From positions 42,041,001 through 42,105,000 of the forward strand of contig OX419755.1 of NCBI GenBank assembly GCA_948567375.1: a stretch of DNA of 64,000 bases, in the 5' to 3' direction. Positions 11,791 to 23,400 of the stretch are shown here, in pieces. Numbering within the stretch: the first letter of the stretch is position 1; every line of letters begins with the position of its first letter. The translations under genes were made by a program, and so were the position numbers. The notes beneath the pieces were generated by a model. It was not told the origin of the DNA, ran no database searches, and saw only the letters and a program-made list of their open reading frames with translations. This DNA is from Lunularia cruciata. Lineage: Eukaryota > Streptophyta > Marchantiopsida > Lunulariales > Lunulariaceae.

Positions 11791-12209
11791 AAGGAAAGAA
11801 ACCATATAGCAAACACAAAGGATAGGAAGAGAACCCATCAAGCCGTAAAAAAGAGAGACAAAAGAGGTGTAATAGGGCTAAGCTCCAATAGTTTCTATAA
11901 AAGATATATGCTCTAATGCACCTAAGATATTTAAGCTATGCAAGTCATAAGGTCTACAAACTATTGGAGCATCTAAGGAAGCATCACCTAGTGTCATTGC
12001 TCTCCTATGGATTGCAGCAACCAATGCTCTCTATATAGCAATGGAAATATGTTATCTAAAGTATGCCACAAAGTATGAGAGTTAGTGGTACCTCTAACCT
12101 CTAATATGATAAGCTTTCATGTGCTCCTTGACAAATGTGTCAAACATTATATACACATCCTTCATATAACTCAAAGGCTAGAGGAACAAAGAAGTGACCT
12201 TGTTGCATA
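11791..12209 (-). mobile_element. NL non-LTR element, 5'-truncated 3' end (copy NL2), inside element C
   Basis: It carries the C-terminal tail (FFVPLAFELYEG) and the 3' region of NL, matching about 37.99-38.41 kb base by base over long stretches. It sits exactly where the reverse transcriptase of C should continue: element A reads through this point at about 22480. The flanks share TTAG (before 11789 and at about 12210), which may be a short target duplication. Loss of the 5' end is typical of target-primed reverse transcription. Confidence 0.7.
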
Positions 12210-12770
12210 TTATTAGGAGTATGCCAATTGGTAATGGCCTTGATTTTCACCTCTTCCATATTGATCCCCTCCGTTGAAAACTTATGGTCCAAAGAAGTTA
12301 ATCTCCTTTTACCAAAATGCATATTGGGACTTCCTATAGTAGAACTTCCATTGTCATAGTTGTCTCAAGACTTCTAAAATGTGGTTTTTGTGCTCTATTT
12401 TGCTTTACTATAAATCAAAATATCATCCAAGAATACCACTTATCATCCAATATCATGTTCAACACTTGATACATTTGATCCATAAAGACTATTGGAGCAT
12501 TAATGAATCCAAAGGGTAAGACTCTCCATTCAAAATACCCATACCTTGTACAAATGTAATATTTTGTACATCTTCTCTATTAATGGGAATCTACCAATGG
12601 TTGCTTTGAAGATCCAACTTGGAGAAGTATTGTGCTCTACTTAATTGATTCAATTAGTCATCAATTTGAAACTAAAGATATGCATTCTTCATCATTTTTA
12701 TTGAGACCCTGGTAGTTAATATAAAGTCAAAGTCATCCATCCTTCTCTGGTACAAATAGTACCAATGCTC

Positions 12771-13519
12771 TGTAAATACCAATAGCTAGACATATTAGCT
12801 AGAGGTGAAAATTGGCTTGGTAACATCTTGCAAGATGTTATGTATGATGGGCTAGGTAGACCATATAGAGGTGTCACCAAAATTATACTTCTACTAATAG
12901 AGCAAAAACCAAAAATAGCCTAAAGTTGTAATACCAATAGTTAGACATATTAGCTAAAGGTAAAAATTGGATTGGTAACATCTTGAAGGATGTTATGTAT
13001 GATGAGCTAGGTAGATCACATAGAGGTGTCACCAAAAGAGGACTTCTACTAATATGGTAGGAGTTGAAATAGCATGCAAACTTCATAGCCAATTTTAGAG
13101 GCCTAAACGGATGAATTAGGTCTCAAAAATGTGCATATTACCCTTAAGAAAGAGAAGGATAGCCTTCTTTCCTCTTGGTTTGTTTCATCAAGAGCTTTCC
13201 AATTGTACCTCACCCATGCAATGTGGAGATTCCTATAGGAATATTCCCTATAGATTCCCTCTAGTCAAAGGTGGTTTGACCAACTAGATAGGATCAAGAT
13301 CTACATGTCATCCATGCATGCAACTAATCTAAGGTTAGAGATCATTGACATGTCACTCATCCATGTATCTGATCCAAGGGTGGAGTTTCCTTCAAGGTAG
13401 TCCCCTTTGCTATATAATACAATCAAGGTGCTCCTTTGGAGCATTAGAGATTTGAGTGTGAAATTTTGTGTTTCTTATTTTTTATTTCTCTTCAAGTCTC
13501 CTATCCTCGGAGTATTACA
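12771..13519 (+). repeat. solo LTR of family F2 inside element C
   Basis: The unit starts TGTAAATACC, ends GTATTACA, and is flanked by a perfect 5-bp duplication, TGCTC (12766-12770 and 13520-13524). Removing it restores the reverse transcriptase alignment of C with element A. A TATATAATA motif lies at about 13414. The first ~140 bases are present twice (12771-12912 and 12913 onward, the second starting TGTAATACC), so the 749-bp length exceeds that of the 613-bp copy at 35.5 kb. No internal region remains, which fits LTR-LTR recombination. Confidence 0.85.
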
Positions 13520-15572
13520 TGCTCCACAAGAGGATGTACTATGTGATATGAACTCCTTCCACAACAACTTAGTTATTGTTGTTTGAAGATCTTTTAACTC
13601 CTTTGGTGACAGCCTATAGATTGGTCTATTCACTAGAGTACTACTTGGTAATAGCACAATCTTCAAAGGTATACCTCTCATAGGGTAACCTCTTTGGAAG
13701 ATCATCCAAAAACAAATTTGCAAACTCTTGAACTGTTTGATCAAGTATTGCTTATTGAGGTTTCTTATCCTTGTTAGATTCTCTTGTATAATTAATTTGA
13801 TCCATATAGCAAAAATGAGAATATCTTCCTCCAAAGCTTGTTCTATAGCCATTTTATTGATAAATTTCACCTATTGGGATTGGTTACTCTTAGATGTCTT
13901 CCTCAAAGGTGCTAGACAACTTAGTTAATAAGCCTAATCTTGGTATTGTATTTGAATTTGTTGTTTGACCCAATCAAATTGAATCTTATGATGTTGAAGC
14001 CAAGGAATACTTAGAATTATATCATATTATAGAGTAGCTACTACAAACCTCATACACTCTAAATACTCCTTCCCAATCTTATATGTAATAAGAACAAGAT
14101 GTGATAGATAGATGTGAGGTACAAGATGCAAAATCTTTTCTACCATCCGCTATCATCAATTTGCTACCAAATATTGGCTTGATAGGAATAAATTATTCCT
14201 TTGCTAATTTTATGACATTCAATTCTCAAAAAGCCCACAATCAACCAAAATCTTACAATCCCAATTGGATATCATACCTTGCAAGTGCATCAAACTTGCA
14301 TAAGTCAAGCTTTCAATCCCATTAGAACAAAGTAGGTTCTCAATAGTGTCTTGATATCTCCTACTAGAATTCTTTGTTTCCTTGATCTCCACACTCCAAG
14401 AACTCCATTTGGGTAATGAAATGTGGTAATCCATTTTTAATTGGACATTCATTGATGTGATGTAAAATTTGGTGATAATTAAAACAACCACCATTTTGTA
14501 GTAATCTCTCTTTGTTTGTAGTGCCAATTCCTCTTTGGTGGATGACATCAATCTCCATCATTGTGTCTAACCCATACATCTATGGTATGTTGTAAGTCCT
14601 ATAAAGGTTGAAGTCAAGATCAAGTTGTGGTAACTAAGGAATCAAAGCTCTCAATAAATTATATTGCTTCTTTCAAGTGTTTGGGTTTGCATATGGGTAC
14701 TTCTAATTGGGTGCATGATTTTCTTGTAATTGAGTACCTTTCAAAAACTTATCTAGAGCTTTGTCTTCTAATATCTTTGGATTTTTCATTATTGTATTTT
14801 GGAATTGAATGATGTAGCTTCTCATAAAACAAATCTATTTCAATTTACCAATCTATCTCATGTAGTTTGTGTAGCATTCATTTCTTGGAATTGCATAATT
14901 AGTGCATGCGTAAATTCTTTCCATGTTGGGATTAGAGCAAAAAATTTCATTGAGCTTTTTTACTTGTAATTGCCACCAAATTTTTATCACTCAATGTAAT
15001 TGGCTTGAAACCAATATAATATACTCTATTCATCTAGAAGATTTGTAGCTTTCAAATAACATTTACAATTAAATCCAAAATTCTCTATCCCACCCGATAG
15101 ATTTTTACCTTCAAATAACTTTGGCTTTAGAAATCAAACTAGGTCTTCTCCTTTTTGAAACAATACTCTCTACTTGCTCTTGTCATTGACCAGCAAGATC
15201 TCTCTCTTCTCACAATCAAGTGAGGTGCTCAATATGTTGCTTCATAATAACAATAACTTTGGGGCATCACCGCCATGACTACTACTCTACCAAACTATCT
15301 ATCTGTGATTATCTAAGTTAACACATAGATACAACATGTCTACCATTCCCCATAAGTTACAATTAAAAGGATCCTTAGGTCATCAAAGAAGCTGATTGCA
15401 TCAGGCAAATCTTACCCAAAGCATGAAATGATGAATTATGTGAAATGATCCTTTAGTACTACATGGACACAAAATTCCTAATGGTTTTTTGGAAATGGAT
15501 TTGGTGGTCCATAGGGAGAGGGCCGTAAAGCCAAAGAAGTATCCTTCGTAACCTTCTATCCATCCCACTCTT

Positions 15573-15587
15573 GCTGGTTGATACCAA
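15573..15587 (-). promoter_or_regulatory. primer-binding site of element C
   Basis: Directly inside the 5' LTR the minus strand reads TTGGTATCAACCAGC. The TGGTATCA core matches the initiator-tRNA-Met primer site TGGTATCAGAGC common in plant LTR elements. The equivalent sites of A (TTGGTATTGAAGG) and B (TTAGTATTAGAC) differ from it mostly by transitions. Confidence 0.65.
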
Positions 15588-16072
15588 CATAAAATACCAA
15601 GGAGAGAATAGAAGAATGAAAAATTATCTTGGAATTTTCCAATAAGGGAAACTTGAAATGCCTAGCATGAGCTTGGACTTTGGTAATTACAACAAAATAA
15701 TACAAGAAACTTGAGAAATTTCCAAGGAAGTTTCTTTCTCAAAGTTTCCTTCTTGAAATGCAAGCTAAACTACTTGAGAAGCTTCCAAGGATATTTTTGT
15801 CTATAAGCTGCCTACTTGTTGTACAAGCTAAGCTAACCACTAACTTGGTGTACAAGTTACAAAATCTTTAGAAGGTACCTAGAAGCTTCCCACCAAGAAG
15901 CTTCATAAGTGCTTCTAGAAAATTTTACCAATAAAATTTTTAGAAACTTCTAGAATATTCTTAATTAATAGCTATATTTGGATTATTTCACTTACTCATT
16001 AGCTTGTGCATTACTATTATTACTTGTGCATTAGCTTGTGCATAACTCTTATACTCACTCCATATTATTACA
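15588..16072 (-). repeat. 5' LTR of element C
   Basis: It runs from CATAAAATACCAAGGAGAG on the plus strand to CCATATTATTACA, directly followed by the AGAAT target duplication. It contains GAAGCTTC-type modules. Its end was duplicated together with flanking target DNA in the 16058-16610 tandem repeat. Confidence 0.8.
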
Positions 16073-16610
16073 AGAATTGAGAATTGAGCAACTTTGGAAT
16101 GATCTATGAGATAAGGCAGAGAAGGAGAGAATAATCAAGAATTTAAAAGGAAACTTATATAACGTAACTAAGGAGAATTGGAACAATGTGTTGGGACCGG
16201 ATGCATTACAAGTAGAGGTAATGATATGAGAGGCAAATTTTGCATACAAGGTACTGACCAATAATATTAAGACGCCTTCTCAAAAAGAGGTAGAAGAACA
16301 ATGTATGGAAGGTTGGAATTTATAAGTGCTAACTCCATATTATTACAAGAATTGTGAACTTATCAATTCTGGAATGATTCATGAGATAAGAGGGAGAAAG
16401 GAGGGAATGATGTAGATTTGAAAAGAAACTTATAAAACTTGATTAAGGAGAACTGGAAGAATTTGTTGGGACTAGATACAAGGCTGGTAGGGGCAATAAC
16501 ATTAGAAATAAAGTTTGCATACAAGGCACTCACCAATGAAATCAAAGAAACCTTCTCTAAAAAGTTGCAAATGAACAATGGGTGGTAGGTTGGAAGTTAT
16601 AAGGACTAAG
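16058..16610 (+). repeat. tandem duplication across the LTR/target junction (about 275 bp x 2)
   Basis: Unit 1 (16058-16332) and unit 2 (16333-16610) both begin CTCCATATTATTACAAGAATT and end near GGTTGGAA-TTATAAG-ACTAA. Each contains the last bases of the C LTR plus ORF-X sequence, so the duplication happened after C inserted. Confidence 0.75.
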
Positions 16611-17230
16611 CTCAAAGAGGTATCATAGAAGTAGTTATAAAGTTATTTAAACATAAGAAAACAACTTACCTTACCAAAAGCGAAGCCATCTTATTTGAGT
16701 ACATGTACCTCAGAGAACATATCAATTAGGCAAACATGTTTTATTCTTAGGTGAGAAGTATGCATCAAGAATTTGAGGAAGACTATGGAGCCAACTTACT
16801 TGGCCTCCTTCACAATTTACTTTTACATGAGGCTCAATATTTTAACAAGGCAAGAGTGCAAGAAGTTCTTGAGTCATTTCCACCCAATAGGATATTTGCC
16901 TTATAAGCTAAAGGGAATTTTATCATAAAGAAGTATCATGATGTAGATGCAAAGTACATAGCAACTAGAGAATTTGTGCCAATTTTATGCAAAAAGAAGG
17001 AGCTACTATGGAGACAAAGAAGAAGAGGACAAGGGCACCTCTAGTGAAGTCTCCAACACTAGCCAAGAGACGAAAGAAGAATCCTCAAGAGATAGATGTA
17101 TCTTTGGAAGAAGAGGCAAATGACTCCAAAGAAGAGTACCAAGAAGAGGAAGAAGAAGAAGGATCTTTCACCTTGTAGGAATCCACTTTGAAAGCAAAAG
17201 AAAAGGAGCAATATGAAGATATTGTCATAC
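16073..17230 (+). pseudogene. ORF-X copy 1, downstream part
   Basis: This continues ORF-X after the insertion of C. Readable segments include EQLWNDL, KENWNNVLGPDALQVE, FNKARVQEVLESFPPNRIFA, and a long frame at 16987-17178 with a basic stretch (KKKRTRAPLVKSPTLAKRRK) followed by an acidic stretch ending EEEEEEGSFTL. The same order appears on the minus strand at 36.1-37.96 kb. The basic patch looks like a nuclear localisation signal (inference). The family is unrecognised. Two copies inside transposon nests suggest it belongs to a mobile element. Confidence 0.6.
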
Positions 17231-18606
17231 TATGATTTTCTCTCTTTGGGAACACATTGTGTGCTTAGCTCATGAACAAGATGTCCTATCACTAATAATT
17301 TGGTTTCACTTTCCTTTTCATTTGTTAGAACCTTTTACCCCTATTTCAATTTTCTTTGCACCAGGTAGAGAGGAAAATGGCAACCTAACTTATCATCAGA
17401 ATATGCACTTTTGGTTTTCTATTCATCACTTTTAGCATTTGTCTAAGAGAAATACACAACATACCTAAATGGAAGGAACCTAAACATAAAGCCCACCTTT
17501 CCACAGTTGGTTTGGATTGCAAAAACAATCCAAACCAGGTGGGCATAAATCAATTATACATACATGGAGAAGATCCAAATAAAAGCAACTTAGCAAAAAC
17601 TCTTTATGCTTTTGGTTAAAATATGCTTCAAAGCCTCCTTGATCTATCCAAGAACTACTTTCAATTTGTACTCAAATTTTTCATCCAACCTCTGCTATAG
17701 ATAGGAAAATTCTATACCTTTTGGTAGAGAAATGTCTATGAGACTCAAATTAGGATAACATTTTTTTGTATAGCTCTAGTTTAAATATTTTAAAACTTGA
17801 TCAAAATTTTATAAAGTAAGAATTCCAATGCTCTAAATCAAGCTCCAATCCAACCAATATAGCTCCTTTGGCAATGTCCAAAACTAAGCCTAATTTTGTA
17901 GTTCAAACATTAAACAAGACTCCAATCTTAATTCTTGCACAATTTTAGCTTGAATTTTTGCTCATAGATTCATGCAAAAATTAGGGAACACTCTAGAAGG
18001 CTACAATGCTTCTACTCATGATTTTAAATTGGAGATCTTACATTCAATTGTTGTTGGAATTGAAATAACTTTACATAGTTTACGATAATATTTTAATATA
18101 GTTTGTTCCACTAGATTTCACTATCTATAAATCCTAAGCCACAAGATTTTACATAATATTTGGTTGTGGTCCTCTCTAAAGGTGTTTGCAATTTGATAGT
18201 TGAATCAAAATATAATCCTTAGATAAGGATTTATTTTGAAGTTGTACTAACTTTTGAGCTCTCTATACTTGATATACTTGAGTATAAAGACCTTGAATTC
18301 TCTATTTAAATAACATTAAAAAAATAAACCTAATATTAAATATTATTGGAAATTTTTATAAGCTGATCCAAACCATGATTTAAGAAGTGACCAAATCTCC
18401 AAACTTGATCACAATCTCCAACCCACCGACACATTGATTCCAAGCATTCCAACTTCATTTAATGATGTCAGATTGAAGATCAACTCAAAGTGGTTTTTCA
18501 TGGGCTTTTCATGATACAATTCTGTCTACTATTTGACACAATTGATGGATCATAAAAATCTATCACATAACTCTTTGAATCTTTGAAATTGTGAATAAAT
18601 GTATAA
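17231..18606. other. AT-rich unassigned DNA
   Basis: There are no long open frames apart from a 67-codon stretch at 17232-17435 that may be the decayed end of ORF-X copy 1. It contains one perfect hairpin (17491-17544). I see no similarity to the other elements. Confidence 0.35.
17491..17544. repeat. perfect two-step inverted repeat (hairpin)
   Basis: The inner arms GGTTTGGATTG (17509-17519) and CAATCCAAACC (17526-17536) are exact reverse complements around a 6-base loop. Outer arms GCCCACCT (17491-17498) and AGGTGGGC (17537-17544) also pair exactly. Ten unpaired bases lie on the left side only. It could be a MITE remnant or a small-RNA hairpin; the sequence does not decide. Confidence 0.8.
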
Positions 18607-18611
18607 GTTAC

Positions 18612-19020
18612 CGTAAAAGACCAAAACCGAGGAGAGAAATAGGAGAATGGAAGCTCACATTGGTACACTTGAATGAGGGAAAACTCCGAATGCCTAGCAT
18701 GAGCTTCGGCCTTGGTATTTATAGGTAGCATACAAGACCCTTGAAGCTTCTCAAGAAGTTTCCTTGAGCCGCTTTCTTGGAGTGCAAGCCAAGTTAACTA
18801 GGAAGCTTCTCAAGAAGCTTCCTTCTAGAAGCCGCCTACTTGGCGTGCAAGCTAAGCTAGTTAGAAGCTTCTAGAAGCTACCTGCTTAGGGCGCAAGTTA
18901 ACTAGTTGGGAAGCTTCCTAAGAAGCTTCTTAGATGCTTCTAGAATATTCTAGGCTATTTTGTCTTATTCTCTACTTCGTAAGCCCGACTAACTTCGTCA
19001 CTAAACTCCATATTGTTACA
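18612..19020 (-). repeat. solo LTR of the chromovirus family
   Basis: A single family-1 LTR with a perfect 5-bp duplication, GTTAC, on both sides (18607-18611 and 19021-19025). It starts CGTAAAAGACC, where siblings have TGTAAAAGACC, and ends ATATTGTTACA. A TATAAATA box lies at 18716-18723 on the minus strand, and the three-unit array GAAGCTTCTAGAAGC at 18864-18878. No internal sequence is present. Confidence 0.88.
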
Positions 19021-19025
19021 GTTAC

Positions 19026-20064
19026 CCTCTCCTTGTGCTTCAATTGATGACATCAAGTTGATAAGTTGCTCAAATTGTGTGTTTCTATCTTCACACCATA
19101 GCCTATTTTTGCTTATCTCCAAGCTTTGTCTTCTCTCCCTAGATGTCATTCTTTAACTCCACAAAACCTCAAGACGTCTAGACTCAACATGTTGGGATCC
19201 AACTTTTGTACTTTTATCACTTAGCAACTTCTAGTTTTGACTCATGGATCACACAAACTCCACCATTAATGCCTTGAGTGAATTTTTAGTCCCTCTTCTT
19301 CCTCAAAAGGATGTGGATGGTAAAGTACCAAACATATCCATAAGTAAGCACAAGATAGACAATAGGACCCGAGTTCTCCATAACCAATCCCATGATCACA
19401 AAGCCCGCAATCAGCTACCATCCAAGCTCAAAAGTGATCATGGTGCATAATCTGAGGCTCGATGAAAAATAAACTGGGAATGGAAAAAATAAGAAACATG
19501 GAATACATCTCTATAAAACTCATCCTTGATGCCCTACCTCACACACTCTACTACAACTTGCAAGACTAAAAAAATCTCTTTATCAAGCTTCCACTACCTA
19601 TGTATATCGAAGCCACAAATGTAGACAAAACCATAATCAACAAGGCCATCCACTTTAATGTACATGATTGCCAATTGATCCATTGTAGGATCACATGCAT
19701 TACATACAACAAAAATTACTTGATCAAGATGTATGATTTCTATAGATACCAAGAATGAACAAACATGTTGAGTAGTCAAGCTTGATTTGGAGCATTGAGA
19801 GTACCACAAAATCAAAAAGAAAAGCTATTTGGCCCATTCAAAGACACCTTTTAATTTATGTCTTCATCTTTGGAGTGAACTAAGCCATCACTTTCAAGAG
19901 TAAATTAGAACCTACTTGTAGTGAATGTGAAATTTAGTTTTCCTTCTCTATAGTGTGTCATATGGGTTGACGCTACCTTCTTTTGGGAGTTGTTCCTACC
20001 TATGACTCTAAATAGGAAATATTAAATGTATTGCAACATAGTGATATTTCCTTTTGCTTCTAAT
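19026..20064. other. unassigned DNA between solo LTR and element A
   Basis: On the minus strand just below the solo LTR a short frame reads RRQSLEISKNRLWCEDRNT and then QFEQLINLMSSIEAQ, which looks like coding sequence cut by the LTR insertion. It is unrecognised and could be part of another element. The remainder shows nothing identifiable. Confidence 0.3.
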
Positions 20065-20069
20065 AAGTT

Positions 20070-20497
20070 TGTAATAGACCAAGACTAAGGAGAGAAATAG
20101 GAGAATGGAAGATCATGTTGGGACACTTGAATGTGGGAAAACCCTAAATGCCTAGCATAGGCTTTGGTTCTAGTATTTATAGGGAACATGCAAGGCTCTT
20201 GAGAAGCTTCTCAAGAAGCTTCTTTGAGCCACTTTCTTGGAGTGCGAGCCAAGTTAACCAAGAAGCTTCTCAAGAAGCTTCCTTCTAGAAGCCGTCTACT
20301 TGGCTTGCAAGCTAAGCTAGTTGGAAGCTTCTAGAAGCTTTATTCTAGAAGTTACTTATTTGGGATGCAAGTTAAGCTAGCCGTGAAGCTTCTCAAAGAA
20401 GCTTCCTAGATAGTTCTAGAATATTCTAAACTAATTTGGCCTATTCACTACTTCATTAGCCTAACAAAATTTCTTGCTAAAACTCCGTATTGTTACA
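20070..20497 (-). repeat. 3' LTR of element A
   Basis: It starts TGTAATAGACCAAGAC and ends GTATTGTTACA on the plus strand, next to the reverse complement of the polypurine tract (ATCCCCACCACTAGTTGG). It carries a TATAAATA box at 20174-20181 (minus) and the array GAAGCTTCTAGAAGCTT at 20324-20340. Confidence 0.85.
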
Positions 20498-23400
20498 TAT
20501 ATCCCCACCACTAGTTGGTGATGTCCTCATTGCCATTGAAGTTTCAAACTCCTAGATGGCTGTTTATGCATTTTGGAGATGAGAAAGAGGTTCCCATGTG
20601 GCATCATGAAGAGAATACCCTTTCCAAAGGACCTTGTACTCTGTATGTTTTTGGCCGCCTTGTTGAATATGGTGACGTGAAAGGATATGATCAACTTCAT
20701 TGATAAGGATGGGAGGAAGAGGGGGCTGGACGCAAGAGGAAAAGGAAGATGAATTAGGGACAAAGGGTTTCAACTTGGAATTATGAAAGATAGGGTGGAT
20801 GCGCATATGACAAGGCAAGACAAGTCAATAAGCAACAAGAGAAATGATTTGTATGACCTCAAGGGGTCCTATCCAATTAGGAGTAAGATTAAAAATTTGG
20901 GAATCAAGTGAGAAGGGTAGATTATTAGACAAGAGCATGACTTTATCACCCACTTGAAAGGTGAGATCACGACTATGGTGGTCTACATATTGTTTTTGAC
21001 AATTTTGGGCAACAAAGAGGTGAAATCTGGCTTGTTAAAGGGATTGAGATATGGTGATCAAGAAGGTTGAAGTATGAGGGACATGAGATGGAGAAGGAGC
21101 AAGAAGGAGCACAAATTATATCTCCCAAGGTGCAATTTGCACGTTTAGTTTCTCCATTAGTTTGAGGGTGATAGGCCATGGACAAAGCAAGCTTGGTACC
21201 AAGTATCTAGAAGAATGCTTGCCAAAACTTTCCAGTGAAGCGTGGGTCACGGTTAGAGATGAGTATACGCAACATCCCATGATGCTTGAATACATTGTCA
21301 AAGTAGATTTGTGCCAAGGTTAGAGCATCCATAGTATCAATGATTGCTGCAAAGTTGATTTGTTTACTAAGCTTATACAAAAACACCACAATGGTTGTGT
21401 GACCTTGCTTTGTCTTGGGCAAGGATGTGATGAGATCTAAGCTCACATGTTCCCAATGAGTAGATAGAATATGGAGTAGTTGAAGGAGTCCACTTGGTTT
21501 TTGGTTACTAGTCTTGTTGCGTTGGTAGCTCTCACATGATCAAACAAACTCTTGAATGATCTTGTGCAATGTTGGGCCACCAGCATTTGCGTTGGAGGGT
21601 TACCCAAGGTCTTGTCCACACCTATGTGACCAACAATAGGTAAATCATGGGCTTCTTGAAGGCACACAAGTTGGAGATCACCTTTGGCAGGAACATAGAT
21701 CTAGTCCTCATGGAATAGAAGGCCTTCCTTGTAGGAGAAGATATTGTACTCTTTATTGTATGCTGCAAGATGACCTTGTACCATCTGAAAGAAAGGATCT
21801 TGTTATAAAGCTGTCTAAAACTCAATTTGGATTTTGGACTTTGGAGTCAAAGGATATTGTCAATTGTAATTGCTATTGTGATGAGAGGAAGAGACTTCAA
21901 ATCAGGTTGTCATGATAGGGCATTAGGGATGACATGGAACCAATCAAGTATGTACTCTAGTTTGATGTCAAACAACTCTAGTTGTTCATCCCATCAATGA
22001 TGTTGACTCTTCATGTGTTCCAAATGTAATGTTTGCGACAAAGGCTTGTGATCAATTTGCATGACCACTTGTTTTTCCAAGAGACAATGCCTCCATACCT
22101 TGGTGGCATATACTATCACTAGTTATTCCCAATCTTGAGCAAAGTAATTCCTTTTAGTTATATTTAGTCTACAAGACACAAAGGCAATGGGATGTAATCT
22201 ATTTGTTAATTCTTGTTGCAACATAGCTCCAATTGCAAAGTTAGAAGCATTGAAATCAACCACACATGGTAGTTGAAGATCATATGGTTGAAGAATTGGT
22301 CTTGAAGATATTATATGTTTCAACTTCTGGAATGCTTCTTAGTGATTGTTGGTCCATTGAAAGCTCAAGTTCTTCCCCAAGAGATCTCTCAATAATGTGG
22401 TCATATGAGGATAGTAGTGGATGAACCGTTGGTAAGAACTAGCCAATCCATTAAATGCTTGTACTTTAGTAGCATCCTAAGGAGTAGGCCAATCAATGAT
22501 GGCTTTGATTTTCTCCTCTTCCATCTTGATCCCCTTTGGTGAGATCTTGTGACCCAAGAAGGTAACTTCTACCAAAAGGTACACTTCAACTTCTTGCAAT
22601 AAAACTTCTATTATCATAGTTGTCTCAGGACTTCTCGCACGTGATTCACATGTTCCATCTCTATCTTGTTATGGATTAAGATATCATCTAAGAACACCAC
22701 CATGTATTGATCTAATAGTCCATCTAACACCCAATGCATCTAATCCATGAAGACAACTGGAGCATTAGTGAGCCCAAAAGGCAAAACTCTCCACTCAAAA
22801 TGTCTATACCTTGTGCAAAAGGCAGTCTTTTGCACATCCTCTTTATCAATGGAGATTTGCCTATAGCTGCTGCAAAGATCCAACTTGGAGAAGCATCATG
22901 CTCCACTCAATTGATCAAGCAAGTCATCAATTTGGGGCAAAGGGTATGCATTCTTCATTGTCTATTTATTGAGCTCACGATAATCAATACAAAAATGAAG
23001 TCCTTAATCCTTCTTTGGAACAAATAGTAACGGTGCTCCCCAAGGAGATGTATTATGTTGTATGAAATCCTTTTCCAACAACTCCATAAGCATTATTCAC
23101 AACTCCTCCAACTCCTTTGGTGAGAGCTAATAGATTGGTCTACTCATTGGAGTACTCCTTAGTACTAACTCAATCTTGAAGGGCATACCATGATCACAGG
23201 GTAATCCCTTTGGTAGATCATACAAAAACACATCCACAAACTCTTGAATTGTGTGGTCAACCATTGCTCAATGAGTCTCTTGACTCTCCTCAAATTCTCC
23301 TTGTGCAATCGGCTTGATCTACATTGTAAAAATAGACTTATCTTCCTCCAAAGCTTGCTCTATAGCTACTTCCCTAACAAACTTCCCATCTAGGGACTTA

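Larger units (their letters stand above)
9766..15570 (-). pseudogene. gag-pol remnant of element C
   Basis: Read on the minus strand from high to low coordinates the order is gag, protease, reverse transcriptase, RNase H, integrase, chromodomain, as in chromoviruses. The gag zinc knuckle near 14440-14510 reads CFNYHQILHHINEC, with the second Cys lost. The protease region is near 14220-14330 with ILVDCG where D-S/T-G is expected. The reverse transcriptase is split by the two insertions; its C-terminal part near 12220-12310 reads SLDHKFSTEGINMEEVKIKAI. The integrase DGQTER region near 10560-10620 is degenerate. All frames contain stops and shifts. Confidence 0.75.
9400..16072 (-). mobile_element. 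Ty3/gypsy chromovirus, element C, with secondary insertions
   Basis: This is a complete but dead LTR retrotransposon on the minus strand. It is flanked by a perfect 5-bp target duplication, AGAAT (9395-9399 and 16073-16077). LTRs lie at 9400-9765 and 15588-16072, and the gag-pol remnant is in between. A primer-binding-like sequence sits at 15573-15587. It was itself hit twice: by an NL 3' fragment at about 11791-12209 and by an F2 solo LTR at 12771-13519. It interrupts ORF-X copy 1. The low LTR match and many stops suggest it is older than A or B. Confidence 0.85.
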
